Shown here: positions 17,560 to 25,325 of the stretch, piece by piece
Position numbering within the stretch: position 1 is the stretch's first letter
How the letters are laid out: the number at the start of each line of letters is the position of its first letter
Assembly: GCF_003122325.1 (NCBI RefSeq)
Contig: NZ_QFBC01000003.1
Span: forward strand, 248,001-312,000
Reading direction: 5' to 3'
Source: Rhizobium album
GTDB lineage: Bacteria; Pseudomonadota; Alphaproteobacteria; Rhizobiales; Rhizobiaceae
Length of the DNA: 64,000 bases
Translations under genes and position numbers: made by a program
The notes under the pieces: generated by a model
What the model was told of the DNA's origin: nothing
Database searches by the model: none
The model's input: only the letters and a program-made list of their open reading frames with translations

Positions 17560-19062
17560 TCAGGCTGCCGCCGTGCTCGGCCGCATGATCGCGTCGCCCT
17601 CGTAGAGGACCGCGCGGTTGCGCCCGCTGTTTTTGGCCGCATACAGCGCCATGTCGGCGGCATGCACGAAGTTGCGGATATTGTGGCCGTCGCGTGGGAA
17701 AAGTGCTGCGCCGGCGCTGCCGCCGACCTGCAGCAGCATCTCGTTGAAGACGATCGGCACCTGGGCATCGATGACAAGACCGGCGGCCAGCGCCATGATC
17801 GTCGTTTCGTTGGCATTGGGGATGAGGACCATGAACTCGTCGCCGCCGAGGCGGGCAACAAGGCCGGCATCGCCGACGCGGTCGCTGAAGCGTGCCGCCA
17901 CGGCCTTCAAGACGGCGTCGCCGGCGGCGTGGCCGTGCTGGTCGTTGACGGCCTTGAACTTGTCGAGATCGACAGCGAGCACGGCGATCGGCCCTTCCGG
18001 ATGCTCTTCCATCATCGCCGTCAGGCTTTCCTCGAAGGCAATGCGATTGGCAAGGCCGGTCAGCGCGTCATGCTTGGCGAGGAAACGGTTGGTCGCCTCG
18101 CTCTTCTGCAGCGCCCGCACCACAGCGCCGAAACGCCAGGCGATGAACCCCATGGAGAGAGCGGCGAGCAGCGAGAGGATCGCCACCTTCGGCATCGCCG
18201 ACTGCCAGATGAACGGTCCCGGCGCGTTCGGCGTCCAAGCTACCAGGAACGGCCCGTCGGTAAATCCCTTGCCGACGGGCGTATAGGCATCCGGCCGGTT
18301 CTTGTTTTCTTCGTCGGCGACGACGTGCAGATCCTCGATCGCCAGGCGCTGGCTCATCGACGCTAACATCTTTTCCGAAATCGGCTTGACGGTGATCATG
18401 ATGATCGGCTGCTCCGACCCTTTCGGAATGAACAGCGATTTCGGCACCACCGCCTGCACCACGACGATGCTCATGCGACCGTCGACCATGCGCATGTCGG
18501 CGGCGTGGATGTAGGGCAAGGGAGCCGAAAGCTGCTCGCGATCGCTGTCCATCATACGCAGCCGGAAGCCGTCCTTCTCGGGCTTGAGAGCGGCCCAATA
18601 GGATTGGTTCGCTTCGTAGACGAGATCGTCGATCCAGAAAAGCAGGCCGTCAGCCTTGTCTGGAGCCACTGCTACGCCGTTGTTGACGGCAAGCTTGGTC
18701 TGATGGCCCGTCTCGCTGAAGACGATCCACGAGAAGCCGAAATCCGACCACAGCCAGTCATGAATGCGACGCTGGACGAAACTGTCGCTGAAGGAGGAGC
18801 CGCGCGCTTCCTTGACCGTTTCGTCCCGGAAGGAAAGCTCCGCCTGGTATTTGACGACCTCGTCGATCTGATGCTGGAACTGTTGCTGAACGAGCTTGCG
18901 TTCCGTCGAAATCCCGAAGCTATTCGCCTGGTAAACGGAATAATCGAGGACGAGGAAGACGCTGGCGATGAACAGGAAAACGAAGACGGCGCACGCCAGA
19001 TAGATGCCGCGGACCATCCAACTGCTCGTATTCGCAAAAACTCTTGCGCTGATCTCGCTCAT
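17560..19062 (-). CDS. Diguanylate cyclase with periplasmic CHASE4-type sensor
   Basis: The 500-residue membrane protein has one N-terminal transmembrane helix (about residues 18-40), a periplasmic sensor of about 230 residues that looks CHASE4-like (RIHDWLWSDFGFSWIVF and following), a second helix near residue 300, and a GGDEF domain. The active-site loop RLGGDEF is intact, so c-di-GMP synthesis is expected. The product-inhibition RxxD at the usual distance before GGDEF is missing: residues -9 and -6 are both Gly. ATG 19062 is used because GAGGGGACGAA precedes it; an in-frame start at 19089 lacks one. No phosphodiesterase domain is attached. Confidence 0.9.
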   Translation of the reverse strand: MSEISARVFANTSSWMVRGIYLACAVFVFLFIASVFLVLDYSVYQANSFGISTERKLVQQQFQHQIDEVVKYQAELSFRDETVKEARGSSFSDSFVQRRIHDWLWSDFGFSWIVFSETGHQTKLAVNNGVAVAPDKADGLLFWIDDLVYEANQSYWAALKPEKDGFRLRMMDSDREQLSAPLPYIHAADMRMVDGRMSIVVVQAVVPKSLFIPKGSEQPIIMITVKPISEKMLASMSQRLAIEDLHVVADEENKNRPDAYTPVGKGFTDGPFLVAWTPNAPGPFIWQSAMPKVAILSLLAALSMGFIAWRFGAVVRALQKSEATNRFLAKHDALTGLANRIAFEESLTAMMEEHPEGPIAVLAVDLDKFKAVNDQHGHAAGDAVLKAVAARFSDRVGDAGLVARLGGDEFMVLIPNANETTIMALAAGLVIDAQVPIVFNEMLLQVGGSAGAALFPRDGHNIRNFVHAADMALYAAKNSGRNRAVLYEGDAIMRPSTAAA

Positions 19063-19153
19063 TTCGTCCCCTCGGGCCTGTCCGCCCATTTGCTGTCGGA
19101 GAAGCTAGCAAACAAGCGGGAAAAAACGCTTAAGCGCGATGGTTTGAAAAGAC

Positions 19154-19725
19154 TTAATCCGCTGCCGCGCCATCAACCGACGCGTACCGGACATAAGCAA
19201 ACTCTTCGCCGTCTGCGCGCCAATTCGGAACGTTGATGGTGCCCTGGCCGCCAAACAGCGCAAAAAGCGTGGTCAGATTGCCGCCGTCCATATCCATCAG
19301 CCGCAGCCGGACATGGCAATCGCGCGGATGATCGAAGACGTCGGCGTCGTAGGAGAGAATCAGCACCTTGTCGTTGCCCGGCGCGGGATGGGCGAACCAG
19401 TTGCCCTGATCGTCGCCGGTCACTTGCGTCAGCGCGGAGCCATCCGGATGCATGCGCCAGATCTGCATCAAGCCGCTGCGGCTGGAGTTGAAATAGATCC
19501 ATTGCCCGTCGGCCGAATAGTCGGGGCCGTCATTGCGCCCCTCGCCGTTCGTCAGCCGCAGTTCCTCGCCGCCGTCGACGCCGATCGTGTAGATGTCGAA
19601 GACGTCGTTGCGAATGCCGCAATAGGTGAGCCGCTCGCCATCCGGCGACCAGCCGTGCCAGTAGGACGGCAGGTTTTTCGTGACCAGCTTCGGCGTGCCC
19701 CCCGCAGCCGGCAGGGTGTAGATCC
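19154..19725 (-). pseudogene. TolB-like (PD40 beta-propeller) protein, 3' half only
   Basis: From about 19723 down to a stop at 19154 the minus strand encodes the C-terminal part of a TolB-like propeller protein: IYTLPAAGGTPKLV, WSPDGERLTYC, DIYTIGVDGGE, GPDYSADGQWIYFNSSRSG, and at the end GGQGTINVPNWRADGEEFAYVRY. Full relatives are about 280-300 residues; roughly the first third is missing, including any start codon, and the frame is joined to NadE-like sequence that is out of frame with it. The first ATG left is at 19471, mid-propeller. It lacks a start and leading domain, so I treat it as a remnant. Confidence 0.8.
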
Positions 19726-20481
19726 TTCGACGGTCTGCTCCCAGTCGCAGGTCGCCAGCCCCTCGTCGAACGGCGCCATCTGGAAGGCCAAACTCCTGTC
19801 GGCGTTGAAACCGAAGCCGGCGCCGTCGAACACATGCTCGCCATTGCCGCCCAGCGCGTTGGCGTAGACCGCCGGCAGATCCGTCTCGATCACCCGGCGC
19901 AGGACCTGCTGGTGACGGAGATCGAGCATCTGGCCACCATAGGCGGAGACGGCGGGCACGATCAGCATATCCGCCCCGCTTTCCGCCAGGGTTTCGCAGA
20001 CGCCCAGCTCGCCGGACAGATCCCGGCCGATGGCGATTCCGAGCCGGACGCCGCGAAACCCGACGGGACCGGTCATCGCGCCTGCAAAAAAATACCCGCT
20101 TTCTTCAGGCTGCAGATCGACCTTGTCGCGGATGGCAATCACCCGGCCGCCGTCGATCACGGCGACGGAATTGCGCTTCGCCCGGCCGTCCTGCCGCGGG
20201 AAACCGATAACGATCCCCGGTCCACCCTGCCCGGTCCAGCCTGCCAGTGTCTCGACGGCGGCAGCGCAGGCATGAAGAAAGGTCTTGCCAAGCGCCAGAT
20301 CCTCGGGGGTGAAACCCGCCAGGAACAACTCGGCGAAAACGAGCAGATCGGCCCCTTGCCGCTGCGCTTCCCCGAGAGCCCGACGCGCCCTGGCGAGATT
20401 GCCGGCCACGTCGCCGGCGACGGCATTCGTCTGGGCGACGGCGATGCGCAAGCTCTTCTGATCTCGGCTTTTTTCGGTCAT
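19726..20481 (-). pseudogene. NadE-like glutamine amidotransferase (nitrilase-fold) domain, truncated and catalytically dead
   Basis: About 252 residues match the N-terminal nitrilase-type amidase domain of glutamine-dependent NAD+ synthetase: LRIAVAQTNAVAGDVAGNLARAR, FAELFLAGFTPEDL, RDKVDL, RRVIETDLPAVYANALGG. The catalytic Glu and Lys are present, but where the nucleophile Cys should be (CEDIWG-like) the sequence reads GRDLSG, so the Cys is lost. The whole synthetase domain (about 280 residues) is absent. After about 19725 the frame continues as meaningless sequence to 19552 over TolB-like DNA in another frame. Probably a decayed nadE duplicate cut by a deletion; a functional nadE must be elsewhere. 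Confidence 0.82.
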
Positions 20482-20610
20482 GGCCACGGTTTAGCGCGCC
20501 GCCGCCCGCTTCGCAACGCGGCAACGGTCTGTCGGCCTCCCGCGCATAGCCCGCCGACCGGGAAAACATGTGCAACATGCCGTTGAACAAAGACGGTTCA
20601 TCTAGCGTTC

Positions 20611-20639
20611 ATGACAATGATGTGACAGTGGTGTGAAAC
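20611..20639. promoter_or_regulatory. Pho-box-like triple direct repeat
   Basis: Three 7-mers, ATGACAA, GTGACAG and GTGAAAC, are spaced exactly 11 bp apart. On the opposite strand the first two read CTGTCAC, a 4-bp gap, TTGTCAT, close to the PhoB consensus of two CTGTCAT-type heptamers 4 bp apart. It lies 37-65 bp before the LtaS-type gene and 130 bp before the NadE-like remnant. PhoB binding is an inference. Confidence 0.45.
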
Positions 20640-20675
20640 TTTTAAGAAACTTTTATAACGCGTCCGGAGATCAGC

Positions 20676-22604
20676 TTGGTCGAGTTTCTGTCTAAGGCAA
20701 TGGCGGCCACCAGGACCGCTCGCCTTCCTCTTTACCGGCCCCTATCCCGGCGTGGCGAGCAGGCGCTGTCCATCGCCTATGCGCTCGGCAAGTCGTTCAT
20801 TCTGTCGCTGCTGATCCTGATCGCCGTCGAATGGATCTCGCGCGGCTCGACAACCGATATCGGCAACTTCATCACCTCGTCCGCCCGGCCGGGCATGACC
20901 TCGGTAACGGTGATGATGATGCTCATCCTTTGCCTCGACGCCATCTTCGGACGGCGCTACCAGTCGCTGCTGATCGTCGTGCCGCTGGCTCTCATACCGG
21001 CATTCGTCTCCCGCCAGAAGCAGCTTTTTCTCTCCGACCCGCTCTATCCCACGGATTTCCTGTTTGCACGCCAGATCATCGAGCTGCTGCCGGTGATGAT
21101 CAGCCAGCGGCCCTGGACAGCGGTCGCCGTTTTCGGCGGCCTGGTCGCATCGGTCGTGCTGATCGTCTATCTCTGGGTCTGCGCGTGGAAACGCTTTCCA
21201 CAGCTTTCCGGCCGCTGGCGCGCTGCCAGCCTTGCCCTCACGCTGCCGCTGCTTGCCGGTTTCGTCTCGCTGATGGACTACAGCCAGTATTCCTGGCTGC
21301 GCGACCGGCTGCAGGTCATTCCGATGATGTGGGACCAGAAGGAAAACTATCGCCACAACGGCTTCCTTCTCGCTTTCGCCTTCAACGTACCGATGGCCAA
21401 TGTTTCGGCACCCGCCGGCTACGGCGCCGAAACCATGGCAAAAATTCCGGGAAAAGCGATGCCCTTCGGCACCGGCGGCGACGATCACCCCGATGTCATC
21501 GTGCTGATGAGCGAGTCCTTGTGGGACCCGACGCGGCTTTCCAATGTCAAGCTGTCGCCCGATCCGATGCCGGTGATGCGCGAGAACCAGTCCGGCAATG
21601 TCTTCTCGCCGGAATTCGGCGGCATGACTGCCAATGTCGAGTTCGAAGCGCTGACGGGCTTCTCGAACGCCTTCCTGCCCTATGGCAGCATTCCCTACCA
21701 GCAGTACGTCCGCCGCCCGATGCCGTCGCTGGCGACGTTCTTCCGCGGCGAAGGGTATGTCACCCGCGCCATCCATCCGTATCAGAGCTGGTTCTGGAAC
21801 CGCGCGGAAGTCTACAAGGCCTTCGGTTTCGAGGAATTCAAGTCGGAGGAAAACCTGCCGGCGCTCGACAAGCGCGGCTTCTTCGCCTCCGACGAGGCGC
21901 TGTTCAAGGAGATCATGCGCCAGGCCGACGGCATGGACCGCCCGTTCTTCTTCTTCTCCGTCACCTTGCAGGGCCACGGCCCCTATGAGCCTGCCCGTTA
22001 TGCCAGGAATGCCATCACCGTCGAAGGCGATCTTCCCGAGGCCGACAAAAGGACGCTGGCCACCTATGCGCACGGCGTCAAGGAAGCCGACGACAGCCTG
22101 AAGATGCTGATGGAATGGGCCAGGAAGCGCGAGCGCGAAACCATCATCGTCGTCTTCGGTGACCATCTGCCGCCGCTCGGCTCCGTCTATGTCAACAGCG
22201 GCTACATGCCGGAACAGGTCGCGACCCGCAAGGCCTCGATCGAGGTAATGAAGCGCGAGCATGAGACGCCGCTGATCGTCTGGTCCAGCCGCTCCGGCAG
22301 GAAGAACATCGGCACGATCAGCCCGGCGATCCTGCCCTACCATGTCGTCAAGATGGCGCGCTTCGACCATCCTTACTACACCAATTTCCTCGGCCGCGTT
22401 CAGCGCCGCTACCCGATCATCGACCGGTACCAGCTGGTGGCGCGCGACAACCAGGCGAAGCCCGATTGGCTGCGGGCAAAGGAGCCGCTCGATCCGATGA
22501 TGCGCGATTTCCGCTATATCCAGCACGACATGATGTTCGGCCAGCAATACAGCGTCGACCGCCTGTTCCCCAGCCATGCCTGGGTCACCCAGCCACAAGG
22601 ATGA
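20676..22604 (+). CDS. LTA synthase family phosphoglycerol/phospho-group transferase
   Basis: The 642-residue protein has about five N-terminal transmembrane helices (residues about 35-200) and a C-terminal sulfatase-fold domain outside the membrane. The LtaS-type active site is visible: Glu in VLMSESLWD, the nucleophilic Thr in FGGMTANVEFE, and Asp-His in FGDHLPPLG. In Gram-negatives such proteins transfer phosphoglycerol or phosphoethanolamine to glycans; in rhizobia cyclic beta-glucan is a known acceptor (CgmB), so that is a reasonable guess. The start is TTG 20676 with CGGAGA 7-8 bases before it; ATG 20700 is the alternative. A Pho-box-like sequence precedes it. Confidence 0.85.
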   Translation: MVEFLSKAMAATRTARLPLYRPLSRRGEQALSIAYALGKSFILSLLILIAVEWISRGSTTDIGNFITSSARPGMTSVTVMMMLILCLDAIFGRRYQSLLIVVPLALIPAFVSRQKQLFLSDPLYPTDFLFARQIIELLPVMISQRPWTAVAVFGGLVASVVLIVYLWVCAWKRFPQLSGRWRAASLALTLPLLAGFVSLMDYSQYSWLRDRLQVIPMMWDQKENYRHNGFLLAFAFNVPMANVSAPAGYGAETMAKIPGKAMPFGTGGDDHPDVIVLMSESLWDPTRLSNVKLSPDPMPVMRENQSGNVFSPEFGGMTANVEFEALTGFSNAFLPYGSIPYQQYVRRPMPSLATFFRGEGYVTRAIHPYQSWFWNRAEVYKAFGFEEFKSEENLPALDKRGFFASDEALFKEIMRQADGMDRPFFFFSVTLQGHGPYEPARYARNAITVEGDLPEADKRTLATYAHGVKEADDSLKMLMEWARKRERETIIVVFGDHLPPLGSVYVNSGYMPEQVATRKASIEVMKREHETPLIVWSSRSGRKNIGTISPAILPYHVVKMARFDHPYYTNFLGRVQRRYPIIDRYQLVARDNQAKPDWLRAKEPLDPMMRDFRYIQHDMMFGQQYSVDRLFPSHAWVTQPQG

Positions 22605-22743
22605 CGAGCATTGTCGGCGCGACTCTCCGTCGTGCCGCATCTTCTTGAAAAATCTCCGTTAAAGGTCTAAGGCCATGTCCGGCGGTCGCTTTCCGGCGTC
22701 GCCGGTGCAGCCGTCAACCTGGCTTGTCTTACGGAGAACCGCG

Positions 22744-23274
22744 ATGTCATTTCTTCCCGGCTTCGAACATATTCGTTTCGGCCGGAAATCCGGCGGCTTC
22801 AGCGAAACAGAAAAACGTATCCTCGAAAAGGCCAAGGAGCGCATGATCGTCGCCACCGACGTCAACGCGGCGCTTTCGGCGCAGGAAAGTTTTGGCGAGC
22901 GGCTGTCCGATTCCATCGCCCGCGTCGGCGGCTCGTGGACCTTCATCATCAGTTTTGCCGCTTTCCTGGTCGCCTGGGCGGTCATCAATACGCTCATCCT
23001 GGTCGGGCATGCCTTCGACCCCTACCCCTTCATCTTTCTCAACCTGCTGCTGTCGATGCTGGCCGCTGTTCAGGCGCCGATCATCATGATGTCGCAGAAC
23101 CGTCAGGCTGCGCGCGACCGCTTCGAGGCGGCGAAAGACTACGAGATCAATCTCAAGGCCGAGATCGAGGTGCTTTCCCTGCATCACAAGATCGATATGC
23201 AGGTGCTTGCGGAACTTGCCGAATTGCGCCGGGACGTTGCCCGATTGACCAGCCTGATCGAAAAATCGGAATAA
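22744..23274 (+). CDS. DUF1003 membrane protein
   Basis: The 176-residue protein has two closely spaced transmembrane helices (WTFIISFAAFLVAWAVINTLI and FIFLNLLLSMLAAVQAPIIMMS) followed by the conserved NRQAARDRFEAAKDYEINLKAE and a helical tail with LHHKID: the DUF1003 pattern. The N-terminal part before the helices is charged and cytoplasmic. ATG 22744 follows ACGGAGA; an upstream in-frame ATG at 22675 lacks a ribosome binding site. Function unknown. Confidence 0.88.
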   Translation: MSFLPGFEHIRFGRKSGGFSETEKRILEKAKERMIVATDVNAALSAQESFGERLSDSIARVGGSWTFIISFAAFLVAWAVINTLILVGHAFDPYPFIFLNLLLSMLAAVQAPIIMMSQNRQAARDRFEAAKDYEINLKAEIEVLSLHHKIDMQVLAELAELRRDVARLTSLIEKSE

Positions 23275-23312
23275 ATGCGGCCTCTCCGAACAAATACAGT
23301 CGTTTGCTCGTT

Positions 23313-24287
23313 ATGACCCTATCGTTGCCTGCCTATAGAAGTCCAACAATGCCAGATAACGCGCTCCATCACCGGCTCCTTACCCCGCCCTTGAGCCGCG
23401 AGCAGATCCTGAACCATCCGCTCTTTCTCACCATCGAAGTCGGAATCGCCAGGCATCTCGTCAGCATCCACGAGGAGACGCCGCGCCTCGCCCGGCTGAA
23501 GGCCTCCCATCAAAAGTGGATCATGACGCAGATGCTCTATGCGCTTCAACTCGAGCGCGATCCGCTGGCGACATCCACCGGTCTGACGGCGTCCCGGCTC
23601 TATGATGTCCTCGCCCGCTATGCCGTGGTCAGCCGCAACACGGTGGCGAGCTATCTTGCCGAACTGGTCGCCTACAAGTTCCTTCGCGACGCCCCCGACA
23701 GCCAGGACAAGCGCAAGCGACCGCTCGAAATCACCGACGCGGCGGCAAGGGCGATGTACAGCTGGTTTCTCGGCCACATGACCTGCCTCGACCGGTTGGA
23801 CGGTGGCAACCGCGCCGAGCGTTGCGACAGCGATCCGGCCTTGTTTCGCCTGGGCCAGCCCTACGCCGCCCGGGCGCTGATCGACGACCCGGCATGGCGC
23901 AACCTGCCTGAAACCGTCGCCTCGTTCATCTGGGCGGAATCCGGCGGCATGGTGCTGCACGAACTGATCAGTCGCCTGGCCTCCGACAAGGAGCACGACG
24001 GCAAGATCTTCCTCGGCGAAATTTCAATCGCGGAGATCGCCCAGAAATATGCGATTTCGGCCACCAACGTCAAACGCATGTTCGCGCCTGCCGAAGCCGC
24101 CGGCTTGCTTGGCTGGGAGCGCCCCCGGCGCCGTGGGCGGCTCTGGTTCTCCCCGACGTTCCTGCGCGATTATTTCCACTGGCAGTCGGTCAAGTTCGCC
24201 GCTCTCGATGAAGCCGTGCACTGGGCCGAGCAACAGTCACACGATGACGAAACATCAGGAACTCCCCGCAACCACAAGGCCGGGTGA
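23313..24287 (+). CDS. Uncharacterised protein with two winged-helix domains
   Basis: The 324-residue soluble protein is not of a family I can name. An N-terminal MarR-like segment (about residues 70-140) contains ASRLYDVLARYAVVSRNTVASYLAELVAYKFLRD and a wing-like DKRKRPLEIT. A second helix-turn-helix near the C-terminus (about residues 240-290) has ISIAEIAQKYAISATNVKRMF followed by a basic wing PRRRGRLWFSP. Between them is an all-helical region with a WAESGGMVLHELI stretch. Two DNA-binding units in one chain suggest a regulator binding an extended site. Start ATG 23313 or 23349 (MPDNALHH). Its 3' end overlaps the convergent GFA gene by 33 bp. Confidence 0.65.
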   Translation: MTLSLPAYRSPTMPDNALHHRLLTPPLSREQILNHPLFLTIEVGIARHLVSIHEETPRLARLKASHQKWIMTQMLYALQLERDPLATSTGLTASRLYDVLARYAVVSRNTVASYLAELVAYKFLRDAPDSQDKRKRPLEITDAAARAMYSWFLGHMTCLDRLDGGNRAERCDSDPALFRLGQPYAARALIDDPAWRNLPETVASFIWAESGGMVLHELISRLASDKEHDGKIFLGEISIAEIAQKYAISATNVKRMFAPAEAAGLLGWERPRRRGRLWFSPTFLRDYFHWQSVKFAALDEAVHWAEQQSHDDETSGTPRNHKAG

Positions 24288-24677
24288 TCCCTGCGCGTAA
24301 TGCGGCGCATCGTCGGGCAGGCCGTAAAAATCGGCCTTGTCGGCGCAAAATATATGTTTGCCGACACGCAATCCGGTCGGCTGGTCGAAACTGCCGGCAA
24401 GCACGGAGAGGTAATCTTCCTTGTCCGCCTGCCAGAAGAGCGCCGATCCACAGGTCCGGCAGAAGCCGCGCCGGGCAAAGTCGCTGGCACGAAACCAGGT
24501 GATGTTCTCCTCACCCTCCAGTTCGATATCGCTGATCTGAACATTCGTCGCTGCGTAATAAAGGCCTGTCTGCTTGCGGCACTGCGAGCAATGGCAGGCG
24601 ATGACATCGCGCAGCTTGCCCCTGGTACGAAAGCGAACCGCGCCGCAAAGACACGAGCCGGTATGGATTTCGGTCAT
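24255..24677 (-). CDS. GFA family (CENP-V/GFA zinc-fold) protein
   Basis: The 140-residue protein has the cysteine pattern of the glutathione-dependent formaldehyde-activating family: CLCGAVRF, CHCSQCRKQTG and FCRTCGSALFW, seven cysteines for two zinc sites. True Gfa activity is doubtful for most members, which are listed as carbon-sulfur lyase-like proteins of unknown substrate. It is a stand-alone gene, divergent from tadE, with its 3' end overlapping the winged-helix gene. Confidence 0.9.
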   Translation of the reverse strand: MTEIHTGSCLCGAVRFRTRGKLRDVIACHCSQCRKQTGLYYAATNVQISDIELEGEENITWFRASDFARRGFCRTCGSALFWQADKEDYLSVLAGSFDQPTGLRVGKHIFCADKADFYGLPDDAPHYAQGSPGLVVAGSS

Positions 24678-24901
24678 TGCTCTCCCCCGATGTTTTTAGA
24701 ACTGCAAATCTAGGGTTTCGAGCGCTGCTGTCAAACCCTTGCCGGGCTCCTTCCCTTCCGCCCAGGACATACACCTCATGCGGAAACAAAATATTCCCGC
24801 CGAAAGATTATCAACCTGCCGATTTTAAGAGTTAATTAGCAGATATGAAAGCAACATGAGATTTCATTACATGTCTCTAACTCAATCAAAAGAGGCAATT
24901 T

Positions 24902-25324
24902 ATGACCTATCTTCGAAAGCTTTTCTTTTGCCGCAAGGGAGCTGCCGCGGTGGAATTCGCCATCATCGCTCCGCTCTTCCTGATGACCGTTCTCAGCCTC
25001 ATCGGCTACGGCATCTACATTGCTGCCGCCAACTCGGTGCAGCAGATCGCCGCCGACGCAGCGCGCACCGCCGTGGCAGGCCTATCGGCACAGGAGCGCT
25101 CCCGGCTTGCGCAGGCTTTCGTAAACGACACCACGCTTCACTATGCCTTTCTCAGCCGCGACCGGCTTCAGGTTTCCGTACAGGACGATCCCAGCAATCC
25201 CAACCAATTCACTGTCGCACTCGACTATGACGCTTCCGACCTGCCGATCTTCAAACTCTATTCCTTCGCCCTGCCGGACGAGCGCATTCGCCGGTTTTCG
25301 ACGATCCGCATCGGAGGAATCTGA
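24902..25324 (+). CDS. TadE-like pilus/secretion protein
   Basis: The 140-residue protein begins with a short cytoplasmic stretch, then the prepilin-like helix GAAAVEFAIIAPLFLMTVLSLIGYGIYIAAANSVQQIAADAARTAVAG, the signature of TadE minor pseudopilins (an Ala-Val-Glu-Phe motif in which Glu aligns with Glu5 of pilins). The remainder is a periplasmic beta-rich region. It is followed one base later by TadG. No other tad genes are in the window. Confidence 0.9.
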   Translation: MTYLRKLFFCRKGAAAVEFAIIAPLFLMTVLSLIGYGIYIAAANSVQQIAADAARTAVAGLSAQERSRLAQAFVNDTTLHYAFLSRDRLQVSVQDDPSNPNQFTVALDYDASDLPIFKLYSFALPDERIRRFSTIRIGGI

Positions 25325-25325
25325 C

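Noticed and set aside
20742-22640. 632-residue open frame antisense to the LtaS-type gene
   Set aside because: The plus strand has a complete catalytic sulfatase-fold domain and a ribosome binding site; the antisense frame has no recognisable features and follows codon-position GC bias.
22935-23312. N-terminal extension of the winged-helix frame to 22935
   Set aside because: This part overlaps the DUF1003 gene in another frame; the family-like sequence begins after 23313.
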